Shown here in pieces: positions 10,265-18,800 of a DNA stretch of 64,000 nt. Each line of letters starts with the position of its first letter. The stretch's first letter is position 1. The notes below the pieces were generated by a model. The model searched no databases. It was not told the DNA's origin and worked only from the letters and a program-made list of their open reading frames with translations. Source of the stretch: Herbidospora sakaeratensis. Lineage in GTDB: Bacteria; Actinomycetota; Actinomycetes; Streptosporangiales; Streptosporangiaceae. Position numbers and translations under genes: made by a program. Location: contig NZ_BBXC01000007.1 of assembly GCF_001570525.1 (NCBI RefSeq), positions 1,329,024 to 1,393,023 of the forward strand, given 5' to 3'.

Positions 10265-11377
10265 ATGAGTGACCCGGAGACCCTGGCGTCACTGCTGCGA
10301 ACGGCCGCCGGCAGCCGGAGTGTGTCGCCGGCCGAGCTGCTCAACGGCGTCGACGACGCCACCGTGGTCCGCCTCGGCCGGTTGTTGCAGGAGCAGATCG
10401 AGTTCCGCTACTGCGCCGCGGGCATCCACGAGTTCCCCGACGCCTGCCGGACGGTCGCGGCGTTCGCCGAACGGGCCGAGACGGCCGAACCCGTGCTCGA
10501 CCTGCTGGCCTCGGCGCTCGCCATGGCCGACGACCTGCGCAGCGGCCCCACGGGCCGCCTCCCGTGGCCGCCGGGGGAGCGGGCCGCCACCCTCGCCCGG
10601 CTCGAACGGCTCATCGAGTCCCCGCGCTGGAACCCGGTCCTCGCCGAGGCGCGGCGCTCCGCCGACCCGCTCACCCGGTGGCGGGCGGAATGGGCAGGCC
10701 GGGCGCCCGCTGTCGTTCCCTCCGGTTTGGTGGTGTACGTCGCCGTGCCCGACCCCGCACGCGGCGGCAGAGCCGAGACCCGGCTGCTGGTCGACGGGCT
10801 GCCGATCGTGGCCGAGGGTTTCCGTTCCGGCGCGCCGGACGTGCCCGAACGGCTGCTGCCCGCGCTGCGGGCGACGGCGGAACCGCGCGAGGTGCGGCTG
10901 GCCGAGGCGTGGTGCGCCGAAGGGTGCTGCGGGGCGTTGTACGTGACGATCGCCCTCGACGGGGACACGGTCGTGTGGAGCGACTGGCGGGGACACCGCC
11001 CGGGGGCCGCCCTCACGACCTTCTGTTTCCCGGCCGCCGATTACGACCGGGCGCTGGAGACGGCCGTACAGGACGAGGAATGGAAGTGGCCCGCCCGCAC
11101 ACTCGCCGACCGGCTGGCCCGCCGCCTCGGCGACGACCCCGGCCTGCTCGGACGCTGGGAGTGCGAGATCGGCGGAGTGCTCGCCCAGGTGGGCGAGCAG
11201 GATCGGATCGAGGTGGTCTTCTGGCGGCGGGGGCGGCCCCGGATCCAGTTCGGCTGGACCGTCCCGGTCGACGACGCCGACCTCGACCGTCAGCTGGCCC
11301 GAATCATCGAGCGGCTGCGCGAGGAGGACCCCACGACGCACGCCGAACGCCTGGGCTTCTCCTGGCCCGAGCCGTGA
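10265..11377 (+). CDS. Hypothetical protein
   Basis: 370 aa from ATG 10265, preceded by GGGGTG 4 nt upstream; an in-frame GTG at 10247 is possible. No family recognised. There are no membrane segments or signal peptide. Trp, Arg and Glu are abundant, with a cysteine-rich short motif (CAEGCCG) near residue 223. It ends 5 bp from the stop of the converging gene. The 197 bp before it hold no convincing gene, only an 11-codon ATG frame at 10184. Codon bias is like the neighbours, so it is probably a real actinobacterial orphan gene. Confidence 0.65.
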   Translation: MSDPETLASLLRTAAGSRSVSPAELLNGVDDATVVRLGRLLQEQIEFRYCAAGIHEFPDACRTVAAFAERAETAEPVLDLLASALAMADDLRSGPTGRLPWPPGERAATLARLERLIESPRWNPVLAEARRSADPLTRWRAEWAGRAPAVVPSGLVVYVAVPDPARGGRAETRLLVDGLPIVAEGFRSGAPDVPERLLPALRATAEPREVRLAEAWCAEGCCGALYVTIALDGDTVVWSDWRGHRPGAALTTFCFPAADYDRALETAVQDEEWKWPARTLADRLARRLGDDPGLLGRWECEIGGVLAQVGEQDRIEVVFWRRGRPRIQFGWTVPVDDADLDRQLARIIERLREEDPTTHAERLGFSWPEP

Positions 11378-11382
11378 ACCGG

Positions 11383-12042
11383 TCACCCGTGCTGAGGGCA
11401 CCACTTCACGTGCAACAGCGTCGACGGATGCCCGCGGTCCGCAGAGCGAGGGCGGTCGGCCTCGATCTCGGCGCAGCAGTGGGCGCCCGGGTTCTCCGCA
11501 CGGTGGGCCGGGCCCGATTCGACCAGGTCACGGACCTCGTCCAGCTGCGCTTCGAAGGCGGGGCGGCTGCCGGTCAGGAAGAGGGTGTCGGCCGCGACAT
11601 CCCAGCGGAGGTGGTCGCGGAACTCGCGGTGGCGTCGGCGCTCGTGATCGACGGACGGCCGCCACGCCCACGGCGGGAGCGCCACCCGATGCGGGCGTCC
11701 CGGCCCCAGCCGGGCCCGGACCTGCTTCCACCGCGAGGCCGGGAACCCTAGCCGATGGTGCAGCAGCACCAGGTCGAGCAGCCGCTCCCGGTTGACCGAG
11801 CCGGCCGGGCGGGCCTTGCGCAGCGGCAGGTAGATCAGGCTGTTCGGCGACCGGGCGGCCAGGCCCCAGGCCAGCGCGACCGTCAGCGCCGTCGCGCGGT
11901 CGACGCTCAGCTCCGCGCCCCACCAGTGTTCCCAGAGCATGCCGTGCCGCGAGGCCCGCGCCGGGCGGACGACGCGGTAGGTCTCCCGGCCCAGCCGGAC
12001 CTCGCTGATCAGCGTCGGCCAGGTCTGCCGCGACAGTCTCAC
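11383..12042 (-). CDS. Hypothetical protein, basic and Trp/Arg-rich
   Basis: 219 aa from GTG 12042. This start is set by a leaderless promoter: TACCCT at 12050-12055 on the minus strand, then 7 nt, then GTG. Starts further upstream would run into the cobalamin riboswitch region. No family recognised. The sequence is rich in Arg, His and Trp, with a segment RERLLDLVLLHHRLGF, and a C-terminal C..H-rich tail. It converges on the preceding gene with a 5-bp gap. Confidence 0.6.
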   Translation of the reverse strand: MRLSRQTWPTLISEVRLGRETYRVVRPARASRHGMLWEHWWGAELSVDRATALTVALAWGLAARSPNSLIYLPLRKARPAGSVNRERLLDLVLLHHRLGFPASRWKQVRARLGPGRPHRVALPPWAWRPSVDHERRRHREFRDHLRWDVAADTLFLTGSRPAFEAQLDEVRDLVESGPAHRAENPGAHCCAEIEADRPRSADRGHPSTLLHVKWCPQHG

Positions 12043-12089
12043 GCGAAGCAGGGTAGAAGGCGGCCCATCCGCGTGCCGACCGGTTTTTC

Positions 12090-12245
12090 CCGCTATGAGA
12101 CGATGCCCCGGCAAAGGCGACGGCGGACGAGGAAACCGGTGCGAATCCGGCGCGGTCCCGCCACTGTGACCGGGGCGGCCCCTCGCCCCGGGAGCCAGGA
12201 GACTCACGCGGTCGCCTCCTCACGAGCCGGGGCGGATCTCCCCGA
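12090..12245 (+). promoter_or_regulatory. Cobalamin (B12) riboswitch
   Basis: The conserved B12-box core is present: GGAAACCGGTGCGAATCCGG at about 12131-12150, then GTCCCGCCACTGTGACC at about 12155-12171, and the late element GGGAGCCAGGAGACTCA at about 12190-12206. Limits are approximate because outer helices were not folded. It lies 16 nt or more upstream of a GTG start with a GAGAGG ribosome site, so it probably controls translation or termination of the next gene. A possible TATGAG promoter box lies near 12094. Confidence 0.9.
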
Positions 12246-12260
12246 GAGAGGACGGCGCCG

Positions 12261-12587
12261 GTGCGCGTCACCGTGTGCCGGGACTGCTGCTGCGGCAGCA
12301 CCCGGAAGGTTCCCCATCTCGACCACGACGAGCAGATCCGGCTGCTGCGCGAGGTCGCCGAGGTGCGGGTGACCGAGTGCCTGGACGTCTGCGACCAGGC
12401 CAACGTCATCGTCGTCCAGCCGACCCCCGAAGGCCGCGCCGCCGGAGGCCGGCCGGTGTGGCTCGCCTTCGTCAACGACGGCCCGGCCACCGCCGACGTG
12501 GCGGCCTGGATCCGCGCGGGCGGGCCCGGACTCGCGCCGTTGCCCCCGATCCTCGAACTGCACCGCTTCACCGCGCCCGGTCGCTGA
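12261..12587 (+). CDS. (2Fe-2S) ferredoxin-domain protein under B12 riboswitch control
   Basis: 108 aa. Thioredoxin-like [2Fe-2S] ferredoxin pattern: C6, C9, C10, C11 near the N-terminus and C40-x3-C44 (ECLDVC) followed by NVIVVQP. The extra cysteines in CRDCCCG are unusual. GTG start with GAGAGG 9-12 nt upstream. The riboswitch directly before it links it to cobalamin biosynthesis or a B12-independent replacement activity; small proteins of this type occur in actinobacterial cobalamin loci. No cob/cbi gene is adjacent, so it is an orphan target. The last 20 bp overlap the 3' end of the converging glycosyltransferase. Confidence 0.8.
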   Translation: MRVTVCRDCCCGSTRKVPHLDHDEQIRLLREVAEVRVTECLDVCDQANVIVVQPTPEGRAAGGRPVWLAFVNDGPATADVAAWIRAGGPGLAPLPPILELHRFTAPGR

Positions 12588-13767
12588 GCCGGCGCACCGC
12601 CTCGACGACCGGCGCCGCGCCGTCCTCCGCCGAGATGCCGGCCGCGAGTGCTTGGGCGCGCCGCCGGTAGACCGGGTCGGTGACCGCTGTGGTGAGCGCG
12701 GCGGCCAGGCGGGCGGAGGTCAGGCGGCGGAAGGGCAGCGCGGCCGGGGCCACGCCGAGCGCCGTCAGCCGGGACGCCCAGAACGGCTGGTCGTTCATGA
12801 CGGGCACGGCCACGGCCGGCGCCCCCGCCCGCAGGCCGATCCCGGTGGTGCCGGCGCCGCAGTGGTGGGCGACGGCGGCCATCTGGGGGAACAGCCAGTC
12901 GTGCGGCACGTCGCCGACCGCGAGCACGTCGTCGGTGAGGCGTCCGCGCACGCCGGTCTGCAGCACGCCGCGCAGCCCCGCCCGCCGCAGTGCGCCGAGG
13001 GCCAGTTCCGTGTACCGCTCGGCCCGCGTGTCGGCCAGGCTGCCGAAGCCGACGAATACCGGCTTGGGGCCCGCCGCCAGGAAGTCGCGCAACACCGGGT
13101 CGGGCTGCCAGCCCGGCGGCCGGAGCGGCCACCAGTACCCGGTGATCTCCAGGCCGGGCCGCCAGTCGGCCGGGCGCGGCACCACCAGCGGGCTGAACCC
13201 GTGGAAGACCGGCCAGCGGGTGGTCTCCCGGCGCAGGTGGAGGGCGCGCGGGGTCATCGGGGGCAGCCCCAGCCGGGTCCGGATCCGGGTGCTCAACCCG
13301 GTGATCAGCGGCCCGGCGGCCGGCACCTCGAAGGCGAGCCGGGCCGCCCGCCGGTTCGCCCAGCGGCCGAGCGAGCGCTGGAACACGCTCATGACGGGCG
13401 GGAAGTCGCCCGTGGGGTCGATCGGCTGCAGGTGCACCCCCATGCTGGGCACGCCCATCGCCTCGGCGACGTGACGAGCCGGTGTGCCCGCGACGCCGGT
13501 CAGCAGCAGGTCGGCCCGCTGCCCGGCGAGCCCGGCCAGTCCTTCGACGAGCTGCTCGCCGTAGTGCCTGAAGGCGCGGATGGAGAGCAGGGAGAGCGGG
13601 TCTCCCGGAACCGGCAGGTAGGCCAGGCCCGCGCCGGTCACCAGATCCCGGTACGGCTCGTGGGCCGCGATCGTCACCTCGTGCCCGGCCGCGCGTAACC
13701 GAGAGCCCAGCCCGGTGTACGGCCCCACGTCGCCGCGGGTGCCGACACCGATGAGAAGGATTCGCAT
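12568..13767 (-). CDS. UGT/MGT-family glycosyltransferase (GT1-like)
   Basis: 399 aa from ATG 13767 (MRILLIGVGTRGDVGPY), the canonical N-terminus; upstream in-frame ATGs would place non-homologous residues first. GT28-type N-terminal acceptor domain (residues 1-140), and a C-terminal nucleotide-sugar domain with VFVGFGS, the VGDVPHDWLFPQMAAVAHHCGAGTTGIGLRAG donor-binding region split around residues 275-310, and DQPFWA. Such enzymes glycosylate sterols, lipids, macrolides or drugs. It is divergent from a TetR gene across a gap with duplicated operators, so xenobiotic-responsive expression is likely. Acceptor unknown. Confidence 0.88.
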   Translation of the reverse strand: MRILLIGVGTRGDVGPYTGLGSRLRAAGHEVTIAAHEPYRDLVTGAGLAYLPVPGDPLSLLSIRAFRHYGEQLVEGLAGLAGQRADLLLTGVAGTPARHVAEAMGVPSMGVHLQPIDPTGDFPPVMSVFQRSLGRWANRRAARLAFEVPAAGPLITGLSTRIRTRLGLPPMTPRALHLRRETTRWPVFHGFSPLVVPRPADWRPGLEITGYWWPLRPPGWQPDPVLRDFLAAGPKPVFVGFGSLADTRAERYTELALGALRRAGLRGVLQTGVRGRLTDDVLAVGDVPHDWLFPQMAAVAHHCGAGTTGIGLRAGAPAVAVPVMNDQPFWASRLTALGVAPAALPFRRLTSARLAAALTTAVTDPVYRRRAQALAAGISAEDGAAPVVEAVRRLSDRAR

Positions 13768-13776
13768 GTCATACAG

Positions 13777-13819
13777 TCGCATGAGAAAAGAGCTTTTACC
13801 ATGCACTCGCATGAGAAAA
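13777..13819. promoter_or_regulatory. Tandem operator repeats between glycosyltransferase and TetR genes
   Basis: TCGCATGAGAAAA occurs twice in direct orientation, at 13777-13789 and 13807-13819, 30 bp (about three helical turns) apart. Between them is AAAAGAGCTTTT, an AAAA..TTTT-flanked core. The gap is much more AT-rich than its surroundings and lies between divergent starts (13767 minus, 13830 plus). Probable binding sites of the adjacent TetR repressor. Confidence 0.65.
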
Positions 13820-13829
13820 ATGGCGGGCA

Positions 13830-14417
13830 ATGCCGAAGATCGTCGACCACGACGCCCGGCGCCGGCACATCGCCGACGCCGTGCACCGCATCGTCCACGA
13901 CAAGGGGATGGAGAGCGTCAGCCTGAGAGAGGTCGCCGCCGAGGCCGGGATGTCCATGGGGGCGGTGCAGTACTACGTCGCCACCAAGGAGCAGATGCTG
14001 CTGCTGGCGCTGGAGCGCATCGGCGTCTGGATCGGCGAGCGCATCGCGACCGTGGCCGCCCGGCAGCCGACGCCGCTCGACGTGCTGCGGACGACCGTCC
14101 TGGAGCTGCTGCCCCTCGACGAGGAACGCCGCTACCTCAACCGCGTCGGGCTGGCCTTCCAGGCGAGTTCGGTGGTGAACGACAACCAGGCCGCCGCGAT
14201 GCGGATGGGGTACACGCACCTGCTCGCCTTCCTCGCCGAGCAGATCAGGGCCGCCCAGGCCGCCGGTCAGCTCGCCGCCGGCCTGGACGCGGGCAAGGAG
14301 GCGAGCATCCTGTACGCCTTCGCCCAGGGCGTCGTGAACGCCGCTCTCGTCGGGCACTACACGGCCGACGAGGTCACCGCGCTCCTCGACGAGCATCTGG
14401 GGCGCCTGTCGGCGTAG
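13830..14417 (+). CDS. TetR/AcrR-family transcriptional regulator
   Basis: 195 aa. N-terminal TetR helix-turn-helix: IADAVHRIVHDKGMESVSLREVAAEAGMSMGAVQYYVATKEQML at residues 12-55 in segments, followed by an all-helical ligand domain. GGCGGG precedes the ATG. It is divergent from the glycosyltransferase and likely represses it and itself through the repeats in the gap. The ligand is probably the compound detoxified or modified by the glycosyltransferase. Confidence 0.9.
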   Translation: MPKIVDHDARRRHIADAVHRIVHDKGMESVSLREVAAEAGMSMGAVQYYVATKEQMLLLALERIGVWIGERIATVAARQPTPLDVLRTTVLELLPLDEERRYLNRVGLAFQASSVVNDNQAAAMRMGYTHLLAFLAEQIRAAQAAGQLAAGLDAGKEASILYAFAQGVVNAALVGHYTADEVTALLDEHLGRLSA

Positions 14418-14424
14418 CCGCCGG

Positions 14425-14751
14425 TCACATGTGGGCGTCGTTCCACAGGCGGTACCAGGGGCCCGCCAGGTGGCGCACTTCGGCCGGTCGGCGGACGGGG
14501 TTCCAGATGTAGCCGTAGCCGTCCTGGTCCCAGGTGCGGCCCCGGTAGAAGATCACCCCGTCCTCCTCCTGGCGGACGAACACGAACGACAACAGCCCGA
14601 TGTGCACGTCGCGGACCTCGACGCCCTTGCCCAGCGTGCGGGCGAACTCCGCCATCTCCTCCGACGAGTGCTCGAAGCGCAGGCCCTCGGCCCAGGGCAC
14701 GTCGACGACGAGGACGACCGCCAGGAGCACGTACAGGATGCGCTTGGTCAT
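14425..14751 (-). CDS. Small membrane-anchored or secreted hypothetical protein
   Basis: 108 aa. One N-terminal hydrophobic segment (ILYVLLAVVLVVDV, residues 5-18) acts as signal anchor. The remainder is soluble and rich in aromatic residues (GRTWDQDGYGYIWN). No family recognised. It converges on the TetR gene (7-bp gap) and is divergent from the ferredoxin-reductase gene 78 bp away. Clear coding bias supports it. Confidence 0.65.
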   Translation of the reverse strand: MTKRILYVLLAVVLVVDVPWAEGLRFEHSSEEMAEFARTLGKGVEVRDVHIGLLSFVFVRQEEDGVIFYRGRTWDQDGYGYIWNPVRRPAEVRHLAGPWYRLWNDAHM

Positions 14752-14829
14752 GGGGACATTCTCGGTGCTTACTCAAAGATCGGTGTCTTCTGAGCATTCC
14801 GGGCGGCGGGGGCGGGCACGGCTGACGGT

Positions 14830-16398
14830 GTGAGAGTGGTCGTCGATCTGACCAGGTGCCAGGGCTACGGCCAGTGTGTCTTCCTCGCGCCCGAGGTCTT
14901 CACCATGGGCGAGGAGGTGCTCCGGTACGACCTCGACCCGCCCGACGACCAGCGCGACCACATCCTGCGGGCGGCGGCGGCCTGTCCCGTCCAGGCCATC
15001 CACCTCGACTGGACGGCCATGCGCGCGCTGCCCGCCTCCCGGGAGTGCGGGACCCGGTTCGAGGGGCGGATCGTCATCGTCGGCGGGTCGCTGGCCGGGG
15101 CGCGGGCGGCCGAGGCGCTGCGGCGCGACGGGTTCGGCGGCCCGCTGACCGTGATCGGCGAGGAGGACGGCGAGCCCTACGACCGGCCGCCCCTGTCGAA
15201 GCAGGTGCTCACCGGAGAGGTCGCGCCCGAGCACACCAAGCTGCCGAAGGTGCGCCGGGTCGAGGCCGAGTGGCTGACCGGCACCCCGGCCGCCGGCCTC
15301 GACGTGGCCGCGAAGAAGGTGCTGCTGGCCGACGGGCGCGAGATCCCCTTCGACCGCGTGCTGCTGGCCACCGGCACCCGCGCCCGGCCCTGGCACGACG
15401 AGCGGGAGGCCGCGCTGACGGGCGTGCACACCGTGCGGTCGGCGAAGGACGCGGCCGGGCTGCGCGCGGCGCTGGCGGCGGGGCCGAAGCGGGTGCTGAT
15501 CCTGGGGGCGGGCTTCACCGGCAGCGAGATCGCCTCGGTCTGCCGGGAGCTCGACCTGCCGGTGACCGTCGTCGAGCGCGGGCCCGCCCCGCTGGTGAGC
15601 GCCCTGGGCGGGGTGATCGGCGACGTCGCGGCCGACCTGCAGCGCGAGCACGGCGTCGACCTGCGCTGCGGCACGACCGTCACCGCGCTGGAGGGCGACG
15701 CCCAGGGCCGGTTCCGCCGGGCGCGCCTGTCGGACGGCTCCGTGGTCGAGGCCGACGTCGCCGTGGTCGCGCTCGGCTCCATCCGCAACGTCGAGTGGTT
15801 GCGCGGGTCGGGGCTGGCCGCGGGGGTGTGGGGGGTGACCTGCGACGCGGGCTGCCGCGCCGTCGACCTCAACGGGCTGGTGCTGGACGACGTCTTCGTG
15901 GCCGGCGACATCGCGCGGTTCCCGCACCCGCTCTACCAGTACCAGTTCATGACGCTGGAGCACTGGGGGAACGCGGTCGCCCAATCGGAGATCGCCGCCC
16001 ACAACATGATCAGCGACCAGGCCCACCGCTGGCCGCACCTGGCGGTGCCGGTGTTCTGGTCGAGCCAGTTCGGGATCAACATCAAGTCGGTCGGCGTGCC
16101 GACCTTCGCCGACCAGATCGTCGTCACGCAGGGCTCGACGGCCGAGCGCCGGTTCGTCGCCGCGTACGGCTACCAGGGGCGGATGACCGCGGCCGTCACC
16201 TTCGACCAGGGCCTGTGGCTGGAGTTCTACCAGCGCCGCATCGAACAGGCCGCGCCCCTCCCGCAGGGCGACGCGCAACCCGCGCGGGTGCCCGAACGGC
16301 TGTCGGCCACCGCCGAGACGACCGTGGTGGTGACCGGCCACGACCCGGCCGAACGGCGGGTCTCGCTGCTGCACGCACCCGGGGGAGTCACGTCGTGA
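14830..16398 (+). CDS. Fused ferredoxin and FAD-dependent ferredoxin reductase (P450 redox partner)
   Basis: 522 aa. Residues 1-65 are a 3Fe-4S-type ferredoxin with C10, C16 and C52-P53 (the fourth cysteine of a 4Fe-4S site is replaced, CQGYGQC). Residues 77-400 are a putidaredoxin-reductase-type flavoprotein: FAD motif IVIVGGSLAGARAAE, ATGTR, NAD motif VLILGAGFTGSEIA and late FAD motif VFVAGD. The C-terminal 80 residues are the reductase C-domain. It should carry electrons from NAD(P)H through FAD and the iron-sulfur cluster to the P450 whose GTG overlaps this stop. Start is GTG 14830; alternatives a few codons in are possible. Confidence 0.9.
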   Translation: MRVVVDLTRCQGYGQCVFLAPEVFTMGEEVLRYDLDPPDDQRDHILRAAAACPVQAIHLDWTAMRALPASRECGTRFEGRIVIVGGSLAGARAAEALRRDGFGGPLTVIGEEDGEPYDRPPLSKQVLTGEVAPEHTKLPKVRRVEAEWLTGTPAAGLDVAAKKVLLADGREIPFDRVLLATGTRARPWHDEREAALTGVHTVRSAKDAAGLRAALAAGPKRVLILGAGFTGSEIASVCRELDLPVTVVERGPAPLVSALGGVIGDVAADLQREHGVDLRCGTTVTALEGDAQGRFRRARLSDGSVVEADVAVVALGSIRNVEWLRGSGLAAGVWGVTCDAGCRAVDLNGLVLDDVFVAGDIARFPHPLYQYQFMTLEHWGNAVAQSEIAAHNMISDQAHRWPHLAVPVFWSSQFGINIKSVGVPTFADQIVVTQGSTAERRFVAAYGYQGRMTAAVTFDQGLWLEFYQRRIEQAAPLPQGDAQPARVPERLSATAETTVVVTGHDPAERRVSLLHAPGGVTS

Positions 16399-17567
16399 GT
16401 TGTCCGTTCCAGCGTCTGCTCGAGCCGTCGGGCCGCCCCGACCCCTACCCGATGTTCGCCGAGTTGCGGTCCACGCCGGTGGCGCGGCAGGACGACGGCA
16501 CCTACGTCGTCAGCACCTACCAGGAGATCGTCGCCCTGCTGCACGACCCGCGCGTCAGCTCCCGCCGCCGCGACCCCGACCGGGTCCCGGCCTTCATCGC
16601 CCTCGACCCGCCCGAGCACGACCGGCTGCGCCGCCTGGCCATGCGCCACTTCGGCCCGCCCCACTCACCCGGCCGGATCGACGCGCTGCGCCCCGAGATG
16701 CTGGCCGTCACGACCGGCCTGGTCGACGCCCTGGCCGGCAGACGCCGCGCCGACCTGGTCGAGGAGGTCGCCTACCCGCTGCCGGTCACGATGATCTGCC
16801 GGCTGCTCGGCGTGCCGCGCGAGGACGAGGGGCGGTTCCACGCCTGGGCCGACGAGCTGATCGAGACGCTCGCGCCGGGCGAGCAGCACCGCGCCGAACG
16901 CGAGCGCGCCCGGCTGGAGGTGACCGCCAAGTTCGACGGCTACCTGAGCGACCTGGTCGACGCCCGCCGCCGCGAGCCCGGCGACGACCTGCTGTCGGGC
17001 CTCATCGCCGACGGCGAGATGACCCGGGACGACATCGTCAGGACCGGCGTGCTGCTGCTGATCGCCGGGCACGAGACCACGATCAACCTGATCGCCAACG
17101 GCATGCTCACCTTCCTGCGGCACCCCGAGATCCTGGCCCGCGTCCAGGCCGACCCCGGCCTGATCGTGCCGGCGGTCGAGGAGCTGCTGCGGTTCGAGCC
17201 GCCGGTGCAGATGCTGCCCATGCGGACGGCGCTGGAGGACCTCACCATCGCGGGGGTCGTGATCCCGGCCGGGTCGCCGATCGTGCTGGCACTGGCGGCG
17301 GGCAGCCGCGACCCCGCCCACGTGCCCGACCCCGACCGGTTCTCGCTCGACCGGCCGCGCAACGAGCACCTGGGGTTCGGGGGCGGCGTCCACTACTGCT
17401 TCGGCGCTCCGCTGGCCCGGCTGGAGGCGCAGATCGTGCTGACCGAGCTGGTCCGCCGCCTGATCGGGCCGAGGCTGGTCAGCGACCCGCCGCCCTACCG
17501 GCCAAGTCCGGTTCTGCGCGGGCCGCGCCATCTGTGGGTGGAGTACGACGGGGTCGCCCGGCCATGA
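16395..17567 (+). CDS. Cytochrome P450
   Basis: 390 aa, bacterial class I P450. I-helix AGHETT near residue 227, K-helix E-x-x-R in EELLRFEPP, heme loop FGGGVHYCFG with ligand C335. GTG start overlaps the stop of the fused ferredoxin/reductase (GTGA), so the complete electron chain is made as one translational unit. The substrate is unknown; the adjacent convergent MFS pump and HxlR regulator hint at xenobiotic or secondary-metabolite chemistry. Its 3' end overlaps the MFS 3' end by 89 bp. Confidence 0.94.
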   Translation: MSCPFQRLLEPSGRPDPYPMFAELRSTPVARQDDGTYVVSTYQEIVALLHDPRVSSRRRDPDRVPAFIALDPPEHDRLRRLAMRHFGPPHSPGRIDALRPEMLAVTTGLVDALAGRRRADLVEEVAYPLPVTMICRLLGVPREDEGRFHAWADELIETLAPGEQHRAERERARLEVTAKFDGYLSDLVDARRREPGDDLLSGLIADGEMTRDDIVRTGVLLLIAGHETTINLIANGMLTFLRHPEILARVQADPGLIVPAVEELLRFEPPVQMLPMRTALEDLTIAGVVIPAGSPIVLALAAGSRDPAHVPDPDRFSLDRPRNEHLGFGGGVHYCFGAPLARLEAQIVLTELVRRLIGPRLVSDPPPYRPSPVLRGPRHLWVEYDGVARP

Positions 17568-18726
17568 CGAGCGTGCCGGCCAGGGCCGTGATCGCCACGA
17601 CGGTCCCGTAGCCGGTGGCCATGGACGACACGCCGACCACGCCGACCAGCTGGCCGGCGACGATGGCGGGCACCCCCAGCGCGAGGTAGCCCACGAGGTA
17701 GATGGCCGCGAACAGGCCGGCGCGCTCGTGCGGCCGCACCTCGGGCACCAGCCCCCGGGTCAGGCCGGAGAACGACGTGCCGACCCCGGCCCCGCCGAAC
17801 ACGGCGGCGGCCCACAGCAGGGGCAGCGCCCCGGCGGCCACGGTCGCGACGAACAGGACCGCGCCGACGGCGACCAGAGCCATGCCGTACAGGCGCAGCA
17901 CCCGGGGCGGCACCCCGGTGGTGACCACCGAGGCGACGCCTCCGGCGGTGAAGGCGACGAAGGCGGCCAGCGCCCCGGCGATCGGGTTGTGCACCCCGAA
18001 CTCGCCCCCGAGCACGATGGGGACCAGCCCGAGGAACAGCGCCATCGTCATGAAGGCGCTGACCGTGCTGGGCAGCGTCGTGGCGAACAGCCGCCGCACC
18101 TGCGGCGGCACCGAGACGCGCGGCGCCAGCGACCGCAACGCGCCCGGTTTGGGGGTGGACGTCTCGGGGGTGAACAGGGTGAACACCGTCCCGGCCGCCA
18201 TGACCACGACGAGCACCAGCCAGACCGCGAACACGGGCTCGGCGGCGAACTCGGCCAGCAGGCCCGCGAAGATCGCCCCCAGGGCCAGGCCCGCCAGCGG
18301 CGCGACCGTGGTCACCAGCGCGCCGAGCTTCTTGTGCCGGGCCGGCGCGAGCTCCACGACGGCGGCGCTGAGCGAACTCGACGCCGCGCCCGTGGCGATG
18401 CCCTGCACGATCCGGGCCGCGACCAGCCCCCTGATCGAGGACGCCGACAGGAACACCAGCATCGCCACCAGCTCGACCGCGAGGGCCGCGATCATGAGCG
18501 GCCTCCGTCCGACGTGGTCGGACAACGAGCCGATCACCAGGATGGTGAGCAGGAGCGCGAGGGAGTAGACGCCGAACGCGAGCGTCAGCTCCCACGGCGC
18601 GAGGTGCCAGGAGGACTCGTAGACCGGGAGCAGCGGGGTCGGCACCCCGGCCGCGGCGAGGATCGCCACCATCGCCGCCGAGATCCCGGCGAAGCCGACG
18701 GTGAGCGGCAGCCTGATGGATGTCAT
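17479..18726 (-). CDS. MFS transporter (drug-efflux type)
   Basis: 415 aa with about 12 membrane helices; motif A-like GSLSDHVGRRPLM near residue 66 and the antiporter-type motif C region in helix 5 (LAGLALGAIFAG). A long central loop follows helix 6. Start ATG 18726 is supported by TACTGT at 18733-18738 (minus strand) followed by 6 nt and ATG, a leaderless promoter. Divergent from an HxlR regulator with shared repeats over the promoters. Tail overlaps the P450 tail by 89 bp. Probably exports a toxic or P450-related compound. Confidence 0.9.
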   Translation of the reverse strand: MTSIRLPLTVGFAGISAAMVAILAAAGVPTPLLPVYESSWHLAPWELTLAFGVYSLALLLTILVIGSLSDHVGRRPLMIAALAVELVAMLVFLSASSIRGLVAARIVQGIATGAASSSLSAAVVELAPARHKKLGALVTTVAPLAGLALGAIFAGLLAEFAAEPVFAVWLVLVVVMAAGTVFTLFTPETSTPKPGALRSLAPRVSVPPQVRRLFATTLPSTVSAFMTMALFLGLVPIVLGGEFGVHNPIAGALAAFVAFTAGGVASVVTTGVPPRVLRLYGMALVAVGAVLFVATVAAGALPLLWAAAVFGGAGVGTSFSGLTRGLVPEVRPHERAGLFAAIYLVGYLALGVPAIVAGQLVGVVGVSSMATGYGTVVAITALAGTLVMAGRPRRTPPTDGAARAEPDLAGRAAGR

Positions 18727-18732
18727 GCCGTG

Positions 18733-18800
18733 ACAGTAGCCAGCTTTACTTCATTTCTGCAAGTGAACTTCTGTCGAGAAAGTGAGCTATCATTTCTGCA
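18733..18800. promoter_or_regulatory. Divergent leaderless promoters and HxlR operator repeats
   Basis: TCATTTCTGCA occurs twice in direct orientation at 18751-18761 and 18790-18800. The first copy covers the -35 position of the MFS promoter (-10 TACTGT, minus strand, 18738-18733). The second covers the spacer between the hxlR -10 box TATCAT (18788-18793) and its ATG. Both genes start 6 nt after their -10 box. The arrangement predicts one regulator controlling both directions. Confidence 0.65.
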
